Part shown: positions 9,768 through 19,356 of the stretch, piece after piece
Layout: the number at the start of each line of letters is the position of its first letter
Position numbering within the stretch: position 1 is the stretch's first letter
NCBI RefSeq assembly: GCF_000021745.1
Contig: NC_011666.1
Coordinates: 1,736,001 to 1,800,000 of the forward strand
DNA from: Methylocella silvestris BL2
GTDB lineage: Bacteria > Pseudomonadota > Alphaproteobacteria > Rhizobiales > Beijerinckiaceae
DNA: 64,000 nucleotides
Reading direction: 5' to 3'
The notes under the pieces: generated by a model
The model's database searches: none
What the model was told of the DNA's origin: nothing
The model's input: the letters and a program-made list of their open reading frames with translations, nothing else
Position numbers and translations under genes: made by a program

Positions 9768-9791
9768 AGGCGGCCTGTTAACAGGCCGCCT
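9768..9791. terminator. palindromic terminator-like hairpin
   Basis: A perfect 24-base palindrome: 10-bp stem AGGCGGCCTG/CAGGCCGCCT around a TTAA loop. It sits 19 bases after the esterase stop and 89 bases before the end of the convergent AsmA-like gene. There is no T-run on either side, so intrinsic termination is uncertain, but position and stem strength fit a bidirectional terminator. Confidence 0.6.
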
Positions 9792-9880
9792 CCATCATCG
9801 CAGAGTATGCGGGTTGCGGCCGGCCTCGCAGACACAAAGGCTCAGGCGCGGCCGGCGTCATAAGTTGGAGGGGAGAGGCG

Positions 9881-12800
9881 TTACTGCCCCGGGCCCGGTA
9901 TATGCTGCCCGACTCCGAAAATCTGCCGGAAAATTCCGGGCGCGATGGCCGATAGCGGATTGATGCTGAGCGTAGGCGCGCTGATGCTGCCCTCGACGCG
10001 AAAATTGACGCCGATCAGCCCTTCGTTGGCGCCGCCGCCGAGAATGAGGCCGACGACGGGAATTTTCGAGAACAGATTATTGACCGCATAGGCCGGCACG
10101 AAGGTGCCTTTCATATCGACCGAGTCGCGCGCGAAATCGAGCCAGCCGTCAACCGTGAGCCCGATCGCCTCGCCATTGATGACGCCGTCATGGAGCTGCA
10201 GCCTGGTGCCGGCGCGATCGAACCGCACCTGCAGACGATTGAACGCCATCGCGCCGGCGTCGATGTTGCGCAACTTGTCGGCGGCGTCGCCCGCGGGAGC
10301 GCTTTCGGCGACGAGACGGCGCAGGGCCGGCTCGTCCCGCAGCACGAAGGAATTGATGACGAGCGTGCCCGACATCGCCGGGCCAAGCTGCATATCGGCC
10401 TGCAGGCGCCCCCGCTCCATATGCCGGTAGAGATCGGTGAATAGAAGCAATGATCCAGCGTCGTCGGACAGCATCGTCAGCTGCGAAGCGCTCGAGGGCC
10501 CGGCAAGATTGCCCGAGACGGTATCGCGGCCGAAACGGCCGGCGAAGGATAACTGCTTGAACTGATCGCCTCGTTTCAGCATGCGCAGCTCAAGCCCGCT
10601 CAAGACCTGCTTGTTGTAGCCGGTGAGCAGCGAGGATTTCACATCGAGATCGATTTCCTTGATCGCCGAGGCGGACGCGCCGGCGGCCGGCAATCCTCCC
10701 GCGGCGCCGGGGGCGGGCGTTGAATCGGCCGACGAGGCGAGCAGAGTCTTGAGGAACGGCCGCGCGTCGATCGACTGGGCGCGCACGACGACCTTGAGCG
10801 TTTCGCCGACCTTCAAGGCCTCCATCCTGGCGTCGTCGCCGGTCGAAAATTTCACTTGAGGAAATTTCGCCGACTGGATCGACTGATCGGCGCCAAGCTC
10901 GATCTGGCCGCGCGCCTGGATCGTCCCCGCGTCGAAAGCGATCTGGTCGAGCACGCTTTGCCCATCCGTCACGATCAGCGCGAATTTAGCCTTGCCTGGC
11001 CGCCCCAAAGGCTTCGAGGCGCCCGGCCAGTCGATCGCCGCGCGGCTCAAATCGAGATCGACCTCCGCTTTGATGTTGGGACCCGCGCCGAGCGGCGCGC
11101 TGATCGCGGCGGCGATCACGCCGGTCACGCCCGGAACGCCGCCAAGTCCCTGCCGAGCGCGGGCGGCGTCGTCGACAAGGACATGCACATTGGCGAAAGC
11201 CGGCTTGCCGGCGGGCTGCGCAAGCTCGACGGTCGCCGGCGCGCCAAACATCTTGCCCTGCCCGCTCGCCTTCAGCCCCGTCGAGTCAACGATGATGCTC
11301 AAGGTGGCTGCATCGAGCGGCTCTTTGCCGAGAATATTTTCGGCGGTGAAATTGGAGGCGGTGGCGTTGATTTTCAGGCTGGTGTCGGCCGGTCCCATTT
11401 TTGGGCCGAGCCGCAGATCGACCTCGAGCCGGCCGTCGACCTGTCCGCGCAAGGTCGCCGGATCGAGCGGCAGGCTGGCGTATGGTTTTAGCGCGTCCCG
11501 CGACAAGAGTTCGCTGACCGCCTCGACGGCGCCTGAGATATTGGCGACGATCGCCGCCGGAACAGGTCTTTGCTCCGAATCGGGAATATGGAAGGACCCG
11601 CCCGGCGCAACCGTCAAGATGCGGCCGGCGCCCGCCTCGACGACGCCGGCGTTTGTCGTCGTAAAAGTCGAACTGCGGCCGGTGACATGTCCGACGCCGT
11701 CGACCCCGGTCAAGGGCGGCGCGCCGTTCAGGAATTCGACGCTTCCCCCGGACACGGTGAAATCAACCAGCAGAGCCTCGTCCGGCGGCGAATGCTCGTT
11801 GCGCATCGACTCGATGTCGGCGGCGTTGAAGTCAAGCCGCATCGAGCCCTGCCGAATGACGCCCGCCTTGACATGATCGAGCAGGTAATTGCGGATCGGC
11901 GCGGCCATGAAGGACGGCCAGAGGCGAGTGACGACCGAAACAGGCGTCGGATCGATCGAGGCGCCGAGGCGCACTCGCGGCCCATTGGTCCAGTCGACAT
12001 CGCCGGTCATGGAGAAGCCCGCCTGCGGGCCGCCGAGAACGAATTTGTCGATGATGAATTTCTTGTCGGCGAGGAAGAGGCGCGCCGTCAGAGCGGCAAG
12101 ATCGAGGACGACCGGCTGTTGACCCGGACGCTCGGGCGCAGCGACCAGAGGCTCCGGCGCGCCGAGTTCGAAGGTCCAGGCGTCGCCCTCGCGCTGCGGC
12201 AGCGCGATGAAGCCGGAGACCGCGCCATGCGATTGTCCGGCGACCAGCCGCACCGGATCGACCACGATGCGCCGCTGGCCGCCGTCCCAATGGACGCCGC
12301 CCTTGATCTCATCGACGAGCATCGGCTCATCGTTCGGATCGTCGAAGCGCAGATAGCCGGAGCCAAGGCCGAAAGTCGCGACCGCCTCCGACAGCACGCC
12401 GTCGGCGCGCAGCCCCACATTCACATGCGCCGACAGGGGCATATCGAAATCCGCCCCAATCGAACGCACGCCGGTCGCGAGCAAAATTTCGTCGATCGAC
12501 AGATTCTCCAAGGAGAACGTCAGCCGACGGTCGGCGCCTGGCTGTCCGCTGGCGAGCCCGCTCGCCGACCAGCGCCCATTCGGGCCGTCGACCGACAGGG
12601 TGAAACGTGTGCCAGCGTCGGTCTTGTCGAAGGCGAGATTGACGCCGTCGAAGGTCATCTTCTGATTGGAGGTGCGGTCGTCGACGACGATGCGCCCGCG
12701 CGTGATCCCCACACGATCAACGGCGGCGATCTGGCTGTCCGGACTGGTCAAAGCGTCAATGACGAGACGCATGGCCGAGGACAGCTGCTTGACGAGCAGC

Positions 12801-13474
12801 GCGCGCGGCTTTGGCTGCGCGGGCGGCTCGGCGGCGGGCGCCCCGCCGGGGACCGCCGGTTCTGGCGCCGCGGCGGCCGGGATCGCCTCCCGCCGCAGCG
12901 ATTCGGCGAGCGGCGGGGTGATTGCAATGGCGTCGTCCGACCCGGCGCCGGCGAGCTGCGCGATCGAGCCGTCCGGCAGCAGGGCCAGCCGTACTTCGAC
13001 ATCGAAAATTTCGAGCCTTTTGGGCGCGACCTTGCCGGCGACGAGCGACAGGAGATCGACCGAGACCTCGGCGCGCGGCGCGCTGAGCAGCGTCCGTCCC
13101 GACTGGTCCTTGACGACGAGCCGGTCGACGCCGAGCGTCGGCGCATAGCCGCGCTGCAGCATGGACGTCTGGCCGAAGGCAAAATCATAGCCGTGACCAA
13201 AACGCTGATCGAGCGCCTGCGCGATGCTGGAGCCCAGCGCGTCGATCGCCATGGGCCCCTGCGCAAGCCGGACGGTCAGGAACACGCCCGCGGTGACGAA
13301 GATGGCGAGCAGGGAGGCGGCGACATAAGCGCAGGAGCGCGCAAACACGGGCAACCGGCCGCGCATTTTCAGCCGAGGCAGATCGACGCCGGCCGGGAAC
13401 TCTGCCGGCTTGTCCGGGACGGCGCGCTCTGGCGAGTCCTCACGCTGTTCGACCAACCGCTCGCGGCCTTTCAT
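9881..13474 (-). CDS. AsmA-like / YhdP-type envelope protein (DUF3971 + AsmA C-terminal domain)
   Basis: A protein of about 1197 residues with one N-terminal membrane anchor (hydrophobic stretch around residues 30-52 from the chosen ATG) and a very long periplasmic part made of beta-rich repeats. This is the design of the YhdP/AsmA/TamB family, which forms bridges for phospholipid transport between the two membranes. The C-terminal 300 residues (from about Q-L-S-F-A-G-R-F-G-R to F-R-V-E-G-S) look like the AsmA_2/DUF3971 end. There is a Pro/Ala-rich linker near residues 205-240. The frame stays open to a GTG at 13582, which would add 36 unconserved residues. The ATG at 13474 is preferred, although neither start has a good ribosome site. 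Confidence 0.85.
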   Translation of the reverse strand: MKGRERLVEQREDSPERAVPDKPAEFPAGVDLPRLKMRGRLPVFARSCAYVAASLLAIFVTAGVFLTVRLAQGPMAIDALGSSIAQALDQRFGHGYDFAFGQTSMLQRGYAPTLGVDRLVVKDQSGRTLLSAPRAEVSVDLLSLVAGKVAPKRLEIFDVEVRLALLPDGSIAQLAGAGSDDAIAITPPLAESLRREAIPAAAAPEPAVPGGAPAAEPPAQPKPRALLVKQLSSAMRLVIDALTSPDSQIAAVDRVGITRGRIVVDDRTSNQKMTFDGVNLAFDKTDAGTRFTLSVDGPNGRWSASGLASGQPGADRRLTFSLENLSIDEILLATGVRSIGADFDMPLSAHVNVGLRADGVLSEAVATFGLGSGYLRFDDPNDEPMLVDEIKGGVHWDGGQRRIVVDPVRLVAGQSHGAVSGFIALPQREGDAWTFELGAPEPLVAAPERPGQQPVVLDLAALTARLFLADKKFIIDKFVLGGPQAGFSMTGDVDWTNGPRVRLGASIDPTPVSVVTRLWPSFMAAPIRNYLLDHVKAGVIRQGSMRLDFNAADIESMRNEHSPPDEALLVDFTVSGGSVEFLNGAPPLTGVDGVGHVTGRSSTFTTTNAGVVEAGAGRILTVAPGGSFHIPDSEQRPVPAAIVANISGAVEAVSELLSRDALKPYASLPLDPATLRGQVDGRLEVDLRLGPKMGPADTSLKINATASNFTAENILGKEPLDAATLSIIVDSTGLKASGQGKMFGAPATVELAQPAGKPAFANVHVLVDDAARARQGLGGVPGVTGVIAAAISAPLGAGPNIKAEVDLDLSRAAIDWPGASKPLGRPGKAKFALIVTDGQSVLDQIAFDAGTIQARGQIELGADQSIQSAKFPQVKFSTGDDARMEALKVGETLKVVVRAQSIDARPFLKTLLASSADSTPAPGAAGGLPAAGASASAIKEIDLDVKSSLLTGYNKQVLSGLELRMLKRGDQFKQLSFAGRFGRDTVSGNLAGPSSASQLTMLSDDAGSLLLFTDLYRHMERGRLQADMQLGPAMSGTLVINSFVLRDEPALRRLVAESAPAGDAADKLRNIDAGAMAFNRLQVRFDRAGTRLQLHDGVINGEAIGLTVDGWLDFARDSVDMKGTFVPAYAVNNLFSKIPVVGLILGGGANEGLIGVNFRVEGSISAPTLSINPLSAIAPGIFRQIFGVGQHIPGPGQ

Positions 13475-13747
13475 GCAAGCTGAAGCTGGAAACTTCGATG
13501 CTACGCGATTATAGGAAAACTGTCGAAGCCAACGCTTGCCGTGAAGCGCTGGTTCGCCGTCATGAAACGCCTCGTCCGTCACCGCGTCCGCCCGCGACGC
13601 GCGACAATGCGGGGGCGGCGTAATGATACGGCTTCGGCTCCGGGAAGCCTCTGATTTATCAACTGCGGCGCGCTCGCGGCTCTAGCAATTTTGTTTTCAG
13701 ATTGAGGAAAGATCGATGGCGGTCCATTGCGACGAAAGGAAGGCGGC

Positions 13748-14233
13748 ATGACGCGCGCGGCAGGGGGAAAATGCGAGCCGGGAATGGCTGCGCCGGAGTT
13801 CAAGCTTCCCGGCGATCGCGGTGAGCCGATCTCGCTGCAAAGCTTCAAAGGGCGCAAACTCGTGCTCTATTTCTATCCGAAGGACGACACCTCGGGCTGC
13901 ACCAAGGAAGCGATCGATTTCAATCAGCTGAAGCCGGAGTTCGAAAAGGCCGGCGCCGCGATCCTTGGCGTCTCGCCGGATACGGTGGCAAGTCACGTAA
14001 AGTTCAAGACAAAGCACCAGCTCGGCCTCGATCTCGCCTCGGACGAATCCAAGGCAATGCTCGGCGCCTATGGCGTCTGGGTCGAAAAGAGCATGTATGG
14101 ACGCAAATATATGGGCGTCGAACGCACCACTCTGCTGATCGACAGGCAGGGCGTCATCGCGCAGATCTGGTCGAAGGTGAAGGTGCCGGGACACGCCGAG
14201 GCCGTGCTGGCGGCGGCAAAGGCGCTGCCCTGA
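13748..14233 (+). CDS. bcp: peroxiredoxin, Bcp/PrxQ type
   Basis: A 161-residue thiol peroxidase that reduces H2O2 and organic hydroperoxides in the cytosol. The peroxidatic Cys51 sits in the D-D-T-S-G-C-T-K-E-A motif. The second Cys found five residues later in E. coli Bcp is absent (A-I-D-F follows), so this is a form without that resolving cysteine. Family blocks Y-F-Y-P-K-D-D and G-V-S-P-D are present. The ATG at 13748 has an AAGGAAGG ribosome site; an upstream TTG at 13727 is less likely. It is divergent from the AsmA-like gene. Confidence 0.93.
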   Translation: MTRAAGGKCEPGMAAPEFKLPGDRGEPISLQSFKGRKLVLYFYPKDDTSGCTKEAIDFNQLKPEFEKAGAAILGVSPDTVASHVKFKTKHQLGLDLASDESKAMLGAYGVWVEKSMYGRKYMGVERTTLLIDRQGVIAQIWSKVKVPGHAEAVLAAAKALP

Positions 14234-14262
14234 ACGGCAGGCCGCAGATCAAGGTCAGGGCG

Positions 14263-14850
14263 TCAGAACGGGTTCCAGGTCGAGGCCGGGGTGAATTTTA
14301 GATAGCTGACGTTGAATCCCAGCCGCGCGCCGACGCCGGAGCGGATCGGCACGACGTAAACATCGTCGTTGATCAGCGCAGTGACGCCGAAGCCGCCGAC
14401 GAGATAGGCCGATCCGTCGACGCCGCCGAAGCGGCGGAAGATCGCATTGGTCGAGGGCAGATTGTAGACGAGCATCATCGTGCGGTCGCCGTCGGCGCCG
14501 GCGTCGAGCCCAAGCGACGGCCCCTGCCAAAAGACGCGCAGGTCGCCGGCATTGCGGGTATGCATGACGCCTTCGCCATAGCGCAGACCGCCGAAGAAGG
14601 CGCCTCCCGCTTCCTGGCCAAGGATATAGCCGTTCGGCTTGCCCCAACGCTGCGTCGCCGACTCGACGGCCTGGGCGAGGCCGCGCGAGATCGAGCCGAA
14701 GAATTTATGGCCGTCGGCGACAATGTCGTCAGGCGAATATTCGGCCGGCCGCTCAGACCCCGGATTGGCGAAAGCGGCCCCGCCGACCCCGATCCATGAG
14801 GCGCCCGCCAAGGCGGCGAGATTTTGGGTGAACTCCCTTCGCGACCGCAT
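14263..14850 (-). CDS. eipA: EipA-like envelope integrity protein (DUF1134)
   Basis: A 195-residue exported protein of family DUF1134. In Brucella the family member EipA is a periplasmic beta-barrel-like protein needed for envelope integrity. The conserved core is plain: G-Q-E-A-G-G-A-F-F-G-G-L-R-Y-G-E-G, then V-F-W-Q-G-P-S-L-G, R-T-M-M-L-V-Y-N-L-P and R-F-G-G-V-D-G-S-A-Y-L-V-G-G. The C terminus is T-W-N-P-F. The leader begins M-R-S-R-R-E-F-T-Q-N, which resembles a twin-arginine signal, followed by a hydrophobic stretch and a cut near A-F-A. The start at 14850 has a GGAGG ribosome site. The family assignment comes from recall of the conserved blocks and is confident. Confidence 0.9.
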   Translation of the reverse strand: MRSRREFTQNLAALAGASWIGVGGAAFANPGSERPAEYSPDDIVADGHKFFGSISRGLAQAVESATQRWGKPNGYILGQEAGGAFFGGLRYGEGVMHTRNAGDLRVFWQGPSLGLDAGADGDRTMMLVYNLPSTNAIFRRFGGVDGSAYLVGGFGVTALINDDVYVVPIRSGVGARLGFNVSYLKFTPASTWNPF

Positions 14851-14999
14851 GTCGATCCTCCGCGCCTATCCTCGCGCCAAACGCTGCGCTCTTATAGCGA
14901 GCATTGCGGCAAGAGGGTTAACGAACCGTTGAGGATGTTGGAAACGCGTCAGATCCGCCTCACCCCGGGGGCGAAGCGGAGCGAACGAAGTCCGCGTTC

Positions 15000-15851
15000 C
15001 TACGGGCGAATGGCGTTGCGATCGCCCCAGGCGATGAACGGTCCGTTGCGGAACTGCCGTCCGGCCTTGCCATATTGCAGCGGGTGGCGCTCGCCATCGA
15101 GCACGATGCCGCCGGCGGCGCGCAAAATGGCGTCGCCCGCCGCCGTGTCCCATTCCATCGTCTGGCCGAAGCGCGGATAGACGTCCGCGTCGCCCTCGGC
15201 GACGGTGCAGAATTTCAGCGAGGAGCCGGCGGCCCGGCGCTCGTGAATGGGCAGGCTGGCGAGGAAGGCTTCCGTCTCCGCGTCAAGATGCGAGCGGCTC
15301 GCCAGCGCGGTCAGGCCATGCGAGGGCGCTGTGCGGACATGGATGGCGCGGCGCTCCGCGGGCGGCGGCAGCGGCGCGCCGGGCTCGACGAGGCAGCTTG
15401 TCGCGACAGCTCCGCCGATCCAGATCCGCCCGAGCGCAGGAGCGTAGACGACGCCGGCGACCGGGGCGCCATCGACGATGAGAGCGATGTTGATCGTGAA
15501 TTCGCCGCTGTGTTGCAGGAATTCGCGTGTGCCGTCGACCGGATCGACGAGAATGAAGCTTGCGCCTTCGACCGTCTTCTTGCCGTGAGCGGAAGCTTCT
15601 TCGGCGAGGACGGGATAGGCGGGGAGCCGCTCGGCGAGGCGCTCAAGGATAATTGCCTCGGCATATTCGTCGGCGTCGCAGACGGGGCTTTTGTCCGGCT
15701 TATGGCGGGCGTGGGCGTCCGACGTGTAGACCGACATCACAGCGATCGCCGCCTCGACGGCGATTTCGGCGAAAATCTCGGCGGCTGCGTCCCGGTCCAG
15801 TGGGCCCTCGTTTGGCCCTGCGTCGACAATGGAATTAATTTCGAAAGCCAT
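15000..15851 (-). CDS. cysQ: 3'(2'),5'-bisphosphate nucleotidase
   Basis: A 283-residue Mg-dependent, lithium-sensitive phosphatase of the inositol-monophosphatase fold. It removes the 3'-phosphate of PAP/PAPS, the by-product of sulfate assimilation. Metal ligands are visible: E-E-A-S (about residues 84-87), D-P-V-D-G-T (103-108) and W-D-T-A-A-G-D-A-I near residue 235. The ATG at 15851 is preferred; the frame extends to 15974 but the extra residues are unlike the family. It lies upstream of eipA on the same strand with 149 bases between. Confidence 0.92.
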   Translation of the reverse strand: MAFEINSIVDAGPNEGPLDRDAAAEIFAEIAVEAAIAVMSVYTSDAHARHKPDKSPVCDADEYAEAIILERLAERLPAYPVLAEEASAHGKKTVEGASFILVDPVDGTREFLQHSGEFTINIALIVDGAPVAGVVYAPALGRIWIGGAVATSCLVEPGAPLPPPAERRAIHVRTAPSHGLTALASRSHLDAETEAFLASLPIHERRAAGSSLKFCTVAEGDADVYPRFGQTMEWDTAAGDAILRAAGGIVLDGERHPLQYGKAGRQFRNGPFIAWGDRNAIRP

Positions 15852-16148
15852 GAAATTTCCAGGTTCCGCCCGACCGCGTTTTTTGGCGACGATCGGCGCG
15901 GCGCGGTTCCGAGCATCACAGTAACGTAGGAACGGCGCGCCGCAAAATAAAGTAAGACGCAAATTATTTAACAATCAGGCAATATTCGTGAAATCACAAC
16001 TTCGCGCAGGGGCTGGCAGAGGCGGCTTTCGTGGGGGGCCGCGCTCACTATCGCCGCCGGTCAGCAGATCAATTCCGCCTCAAAGCTCAAGAGATTCAAC
16101 CGCTTGAATTTTGGCGGCCAAGAATTGTTAAATCTGATTAATATTTCT
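15852..16148. other. intergenic region upstream of cysQ
   Basis: About 300 bases between the start of cysQ and the end of carA, both on the minus strand. The part from 15945 to 16010 is clearly more AT-rich than its surroundings and is the probable cysQ promoter region. No reading frame with coding character and no clear terminator was seen. Confidence 0.5.
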
Positions 16149-17345
16149 CTAACCCGCTGACTTTTCCATCATCTGGGCAAAACGGCGGAACAAATAATGA
16201 CTATCGCGCGGGCCGGGCGAGGCTTCGGGATGATGCTGGACCGAAAAAGCCGGCCGGTCGGTCAGCTCCAAACCGCAATTGGAGCCATCGAACAGCGAGC
16301 GATGCGTCTCGCGCGCATTTTCGGGAAGGCTCAAAGGGTCGACCGCAAAGCCATGATTCATCGAGACGATCTCGACCTTTCCAGTGGTGAAGTCCTGCAC
16401 CGGATGATTCGCGCCATGATGGCCCTGGCGCATTTTGACGGTTCGCCCGCCAAGGGCGAGAGCCAGCATCTGGTGGCCGAGGCAGATGCCGAAGGTCGGG
16501 ATTTTCTCGTCGAGCAGCGCCTTGATGACCGGAACGGCGTATTTGCCGGTCTCGGCCGGGTCCCCCGGACCGTTCGACAGAAAGATGCCGTCCGGCTTCA
16601 GCGCGAGGATTTCCGCCGCCGTCGCGGTCGAGGGCGCGACGGTGACGTCGCAGCCGGCGTCGGTGAGGAGCCGCAGGATGGTGCTCTTGACGCCATAGTC
16701 GATGGCGACGACCTTGAACTTGCCGCCCTCGGCGGAGCCATAGCCGTTCGCCTGCGTCCAGGGGGTCTGGCTCCATTCGTAACGCTGCGTCGAGGCGACG
16801 CTCGGCACGAGATCCATGCCTTCGAGGCCGGGCCATTGCGCCGCGAGCCGCTTCAAATGCTCAAGGTCGAATTCGCCGTCGGGCGAATGGGCGATCACTG
16901 CATTCGGCATGCCGCTGTCGCGAATCAGCGCGGTCAGCGCCCGCGTGTCGACGCCGCAAAGGCCAATAATGCCGCGGCTTTTGAGCCAGCCGTCGAAATG
17001 GCGCGTCGAGCGGTAATTTGACGGGCCCGTGATCGGCGCATGCACGATGGCGCCGCGCACGCCGGCGGCGGCGGCCGGATTGCTGGTTTCGATGTCCTCG
17101 TCATTGGCCCCGACATTGCCGATGTGAGGAAAGGTGAAGGTGACGATCTGGCCAGCATAGGAGGGGTCAGTCAGGATTTCCTGATAGCCGGTCATCGCCG
17201 TGTTGAAGCAAACCTCGCCGACCGCCTCGCCGGTCGCCCCCAGGCCGACGCCCTCAAGCACAAGGCCGTTCGCAAGCACCAGAAGGGCGGTCGGGCGCGG
17301 AGCCGGCCAAACGGGGGTCGGCGCTTTGTCTTGATCCAAAATCAT
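16149..17345 (-). CDS. carA: carbamoyl-phosphate synthase small subunit
   Basis: A 398-residue glutaminase subunit. It hydrolyses glutamine and channels ammonia to CarB for carbamoyl phosphate, used in arginine and pyrimidine synthesis. The C-terminal half is a class I amidotransferase with the nucleophile Cys in G-I-C-L-G-H-Q and the His-Glu pair in H-H-P-E-A-S-P-G-P. The N-terminal CarA domain has T-G-Y-Q-E-I-L-T-D-P-S-Y and G-x-V-G-x-N-x-E-D. The ATG at 17345 gives the normal length; upstream extension to 17513 is unlike the family. carB is not in the window. It is divergent from yqeY, a common rhizobial arrangement. Confidence 0.96.
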   Translation of the reverse strand: MILDQDKAPTPVWPAPRPTALLVLANGLVLEGVGLGATGEAVGEVCFNTAMTGYQEILTDPSYAGQIVTFTFPHIGNVGANDEDIETSNPAAAAGVRGAIVHAPITGPSNYRSTRHFDGWLKSRGIIGLCGVDTRALTALIRDSGMPNAVIAHSPDGEFDLEHLKRLAAQWPGLEGMDLVPSVASTQRYEWSQTPWTQANGYGSAEGGKFKVVAIDYGVKSTILRLLTDAGCDVTVAPSTATAAEILALKPDGIFLSNGPGDPAETGKYAVPVIKALLDEKIPTFGICLGHQMLALALGGRTVKMRQGHHGANHPVQDFTTGKVEIVSMNHGFAVDPLSLPENARETHRSLFDGSNCGLELTDRPAFSVQHHPEASPGPRDSHYLFRRFAQMMEKSAG

Positions 17346-17512
17346 GCTCGCTTTACACCCATGCGCCTGAGAGCGATGACGTCCCGGCGGGATCGCTCGC
17401 GCTGTTTGATTTGGTCGAACCCCTGACGAGAGTCGCGCGCTTCTCAGTCTGGCGCATAAGGCGCCTTGCGCGGCCAGGGGCTCGAAATCCATGTGGGGTT
17501 TCGACCGGCGCA

Positions 17513-17541
17513 AAATTAGAGGGAAGGGCCCCTCGCGTCAA
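17513..17541 (-). promoter_or_regulatory. sigma-70-like promoter for carA
   Basis: Read on the minus strand, a TTGACG -35 element (17541-17536) is separated by exactly 17 bases from a TAATTT -10 element (17518-17513). The start site would fall near 17506, leaving a leader of about 160 bases before carA. Such a leader could hold a control element, but I see no convincing structure. Confidence 0.5.
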
Positions 17542-17583
17542 TTTGTGGCGGTTTTTGCCGGTGTTTTTGGAAAGTTAACGACC

Positions 17584-18042
17584 ATGTCGATGCGGGAAGA
17601 TTTTACGAGCGAGCTCAAAGTAGCGATGAAAGCCGGCGACAAGGTCCGCGTCGGGGCGATCCGGATGATCACGGCGGCGCTGAAGGATAAGGACATCGAG
17701 GCGCGCGGCCTTGGCAAGACGGTCAGCGACGACGATATCCTCGCGCTGCTGCAAAAGATGGTCAAAAGCCGCCAGGAATCGCTCGAAATCTATGAAAAAG
17801 CCGGCCGCGACGACCTGGCGCAGCAGGAGAGCGGAGAGATCGCCGTGATCCGAAGCTTTCTGCCCGAACCGCTCGATGACAGCGCGGTCGAGGCCGCCAT
17901 TGCTGCGGCCATCGCCGAGACCGGCGCTGCCTCGATCAAGGACATGGGCAAGGTGGTCGCCGCGCTCAAGGCGAAATATGCCGGGCGGATGGATTTCGCC
18001 AAGGCCAGCGCCGGCGTCAAGGCGAAGCTCAACGCGGCGTGA
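17584..18042 (+). CDS. yqeY: GatB/YqeY domain protein
   Basis: A 152-residue protein of the YqeY family, related to the tail domain of the amidotransferase GatB that contacts tRNA. The exact role of free YqeY is not settled. Hallmarks are R-V-G-A-I-R-M-I-T-A-A-L-K-D-K-D-I-E-A-R near the N terminus and the C-terminal D-M-G-K-V-V-A-A-L-K. It is divergent from carA, and dnaG and rpoD follow further on, as in other Rhizobiales. Its last 14 bases overlap the end of the convergent serine hydrolase gene. Confidence 0.93.
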   Translation: MSMREDFTSELKVAMKAGDKVRVGAIRMITAALKDKDIEARGLGKTVSDDDILALLQKMVKSRQESLEIYEKAGRDDLAQQESGEIAVIRSFLPEPLDDSAVEAAIAAAIAETGAASIKDMGKVVAALKAKYAGRMDFAKASAGVKAKLNAA

Positions 18043-19222
18043 CGAGGCGGCTGCGGCCGCGGAGTGTGCCCGGATAGGATGATTTGTCCTCGGGAATGCT
18101 TTGGCCGAGAATCAAATTGATAATATCGTTGGTCAGCGCCACGGCGAGATCGGGGCCGGAGTTCGTTTGATCGACCGTGACTCCAAGGGCGTTGATCATC
18201 ACAAAGGCGCCGGCGTTGGCGGCTGTGACGCCCGGCTGATTGCTTGCTGTAAACGCAATATAGGATCGGAAGCCGTCGAGATCGCCGTCTTTCCAAACGG
18301 TGGCGGGAAAGTTCCCGGCGGCAGGGCTCAGGAACCAGCCAAGGCCAAGGCTCTGATCGCCCCATTTGACCGTCGTCGCCGCCGATTGCGTCGCCGCCAG
18401 GGTGGGCGATAGATCGTTAGAAATCAGGCCCATGTTGAACAGCAGCCATTGCAGCATGTCGGCGGCCGAGGCGACGATGCCCCCGGCGCCGAAATAGGCG
18501 GGAAACAGAGGCCAACCCGGCGTTACGGCCGAGAAATTCGGCTTGACGGAGTAGTCGTAGTTAAAGCCTTGAGGGAGGCGCTCCAGCGAGGCCCAGTCGA
18601 AAAAGCAGGATTTCATGCCGAGCGGCTGGAAGAGCGTTTCGGCGACGAGATCGGTGAAACTGCGGAGTTCGAGGCTGTCGCCGGACAGGATTGCGCCCAT
18701 CAGGGCGAAGCCGAGATTGGAATAGAGATATTGCTCGTTGAGCCCGACGAGCGCCGGCGGCGCGGCGTTGAGATAATTGAGCATCGCCATCTGCGAATAG
18801 GGCTGCGGCAGAAACGGCGGCAAATCGGTCGGCCCGGGAAGATTATCCGCCGGCAGGCCGGAGCTGTAGCTCATCAGGCTGTCGAGCGTGATCTTGCCGA
18901 GCTTCGGGCTGATCGGCAGCAGCCCGCTCGGCGCCGTGTAGATCGCGAGCGTATCGTCGCCGGAGAGACTGCGGAGCGCGTCGACGTAGAGCGTCGAGGT
19001 GAATGTCTTTGACACCGAGGCGATCTCGAACGGCGTATGCGGGTCGAGCGCGAGATCCTGGCCGAACTGGTTTTGCACATTGCCGAAGAAAAACATTCGA
19101 CCCTCGGGGAAAGAGGGGCTGGCGCATCCCGCCGCAATGCCAAGACCTTTCGGCTGCGTCTTGAAATAGAGCCTGACGAGATTCAAAAGATCGCTTCGGC
19201 TCGGCTCGTAAAACTCCGGCAT
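18029..19222 (-). CDS. serine hydrolase, beta-lactamase / class C penicillin-binding fold
   Basis: A 397-residue protein of the beta-lactamase-related serine hydrolase family. The catalytic S-V-S-K tetrad lies in E-I-A-S-V-S-K-T-F (about residues 67-75), and the Y-S-N motif is in Y-L-Y-S-N-L-G-F-A-L-M-G. Such proteins can be esterases, D-aminopeptidases or peptidases, and sequence alone does not separate these. No classical signal peptide is seen at the chosen start (ATG at 19222, GGGGAAG ribosome site). The frame continues upstream to 19297 without support. It overlaps the 3' end of yqeY tail-to-tail. Confidence 0.82.
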   Translation of the reverse strand: MPEFYEPSRSDLLNLVRLYFKTQPKGLGIAAGCASPSFPEGRMFFFGNVQNQFGQDLALDPHTPFEIASVSKTFTSTLYVDALRSLSGDDTLAIYTAPSGLLPISPKLGKITLDSLMSYSSGLPADNLPGPTDLPPFLPQPYSQMAMLNYLNAAPPALVGLNEQYLYSNLGFALMGAILSGDSLELRSFTDLVAETLFQPLGMKSCFFDWASLERLPQGFNYDYSVKPNFSAVTPGWPLFPAYFGAGGIVASAADMLQWLLFNMGLISNDLSPTLAATQSAATTVKWGDQSLGLGWFLSPAAGNFPATVWKDGDLDGFRSYIAFTASNQPGVTAANAGAFVMINALGVTVDQTNSGPDLAVALTNDIINLILGQSIPEDKSSYPGTLRGRSRLVTPR

Positions 19223-19356
19223 TGCTTCCCCCACCCAACGCTCCCGCGTCCTTGCACGGGCGGTAAAGTCATCTTGAGGCCGTGCGGCGTCAACCAACCG
19301 AAGCTGGCGTCAAGCGGGTTTCGCGCGCAAAACGGCCTTAAGACTTGGGCCTGCAT

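Noticed and set aside
11570-13483. 637-residue frame antisense to the AsmA-like gene
   Set aside because: No family features; a shadow of the real gene's third-position GC bias.
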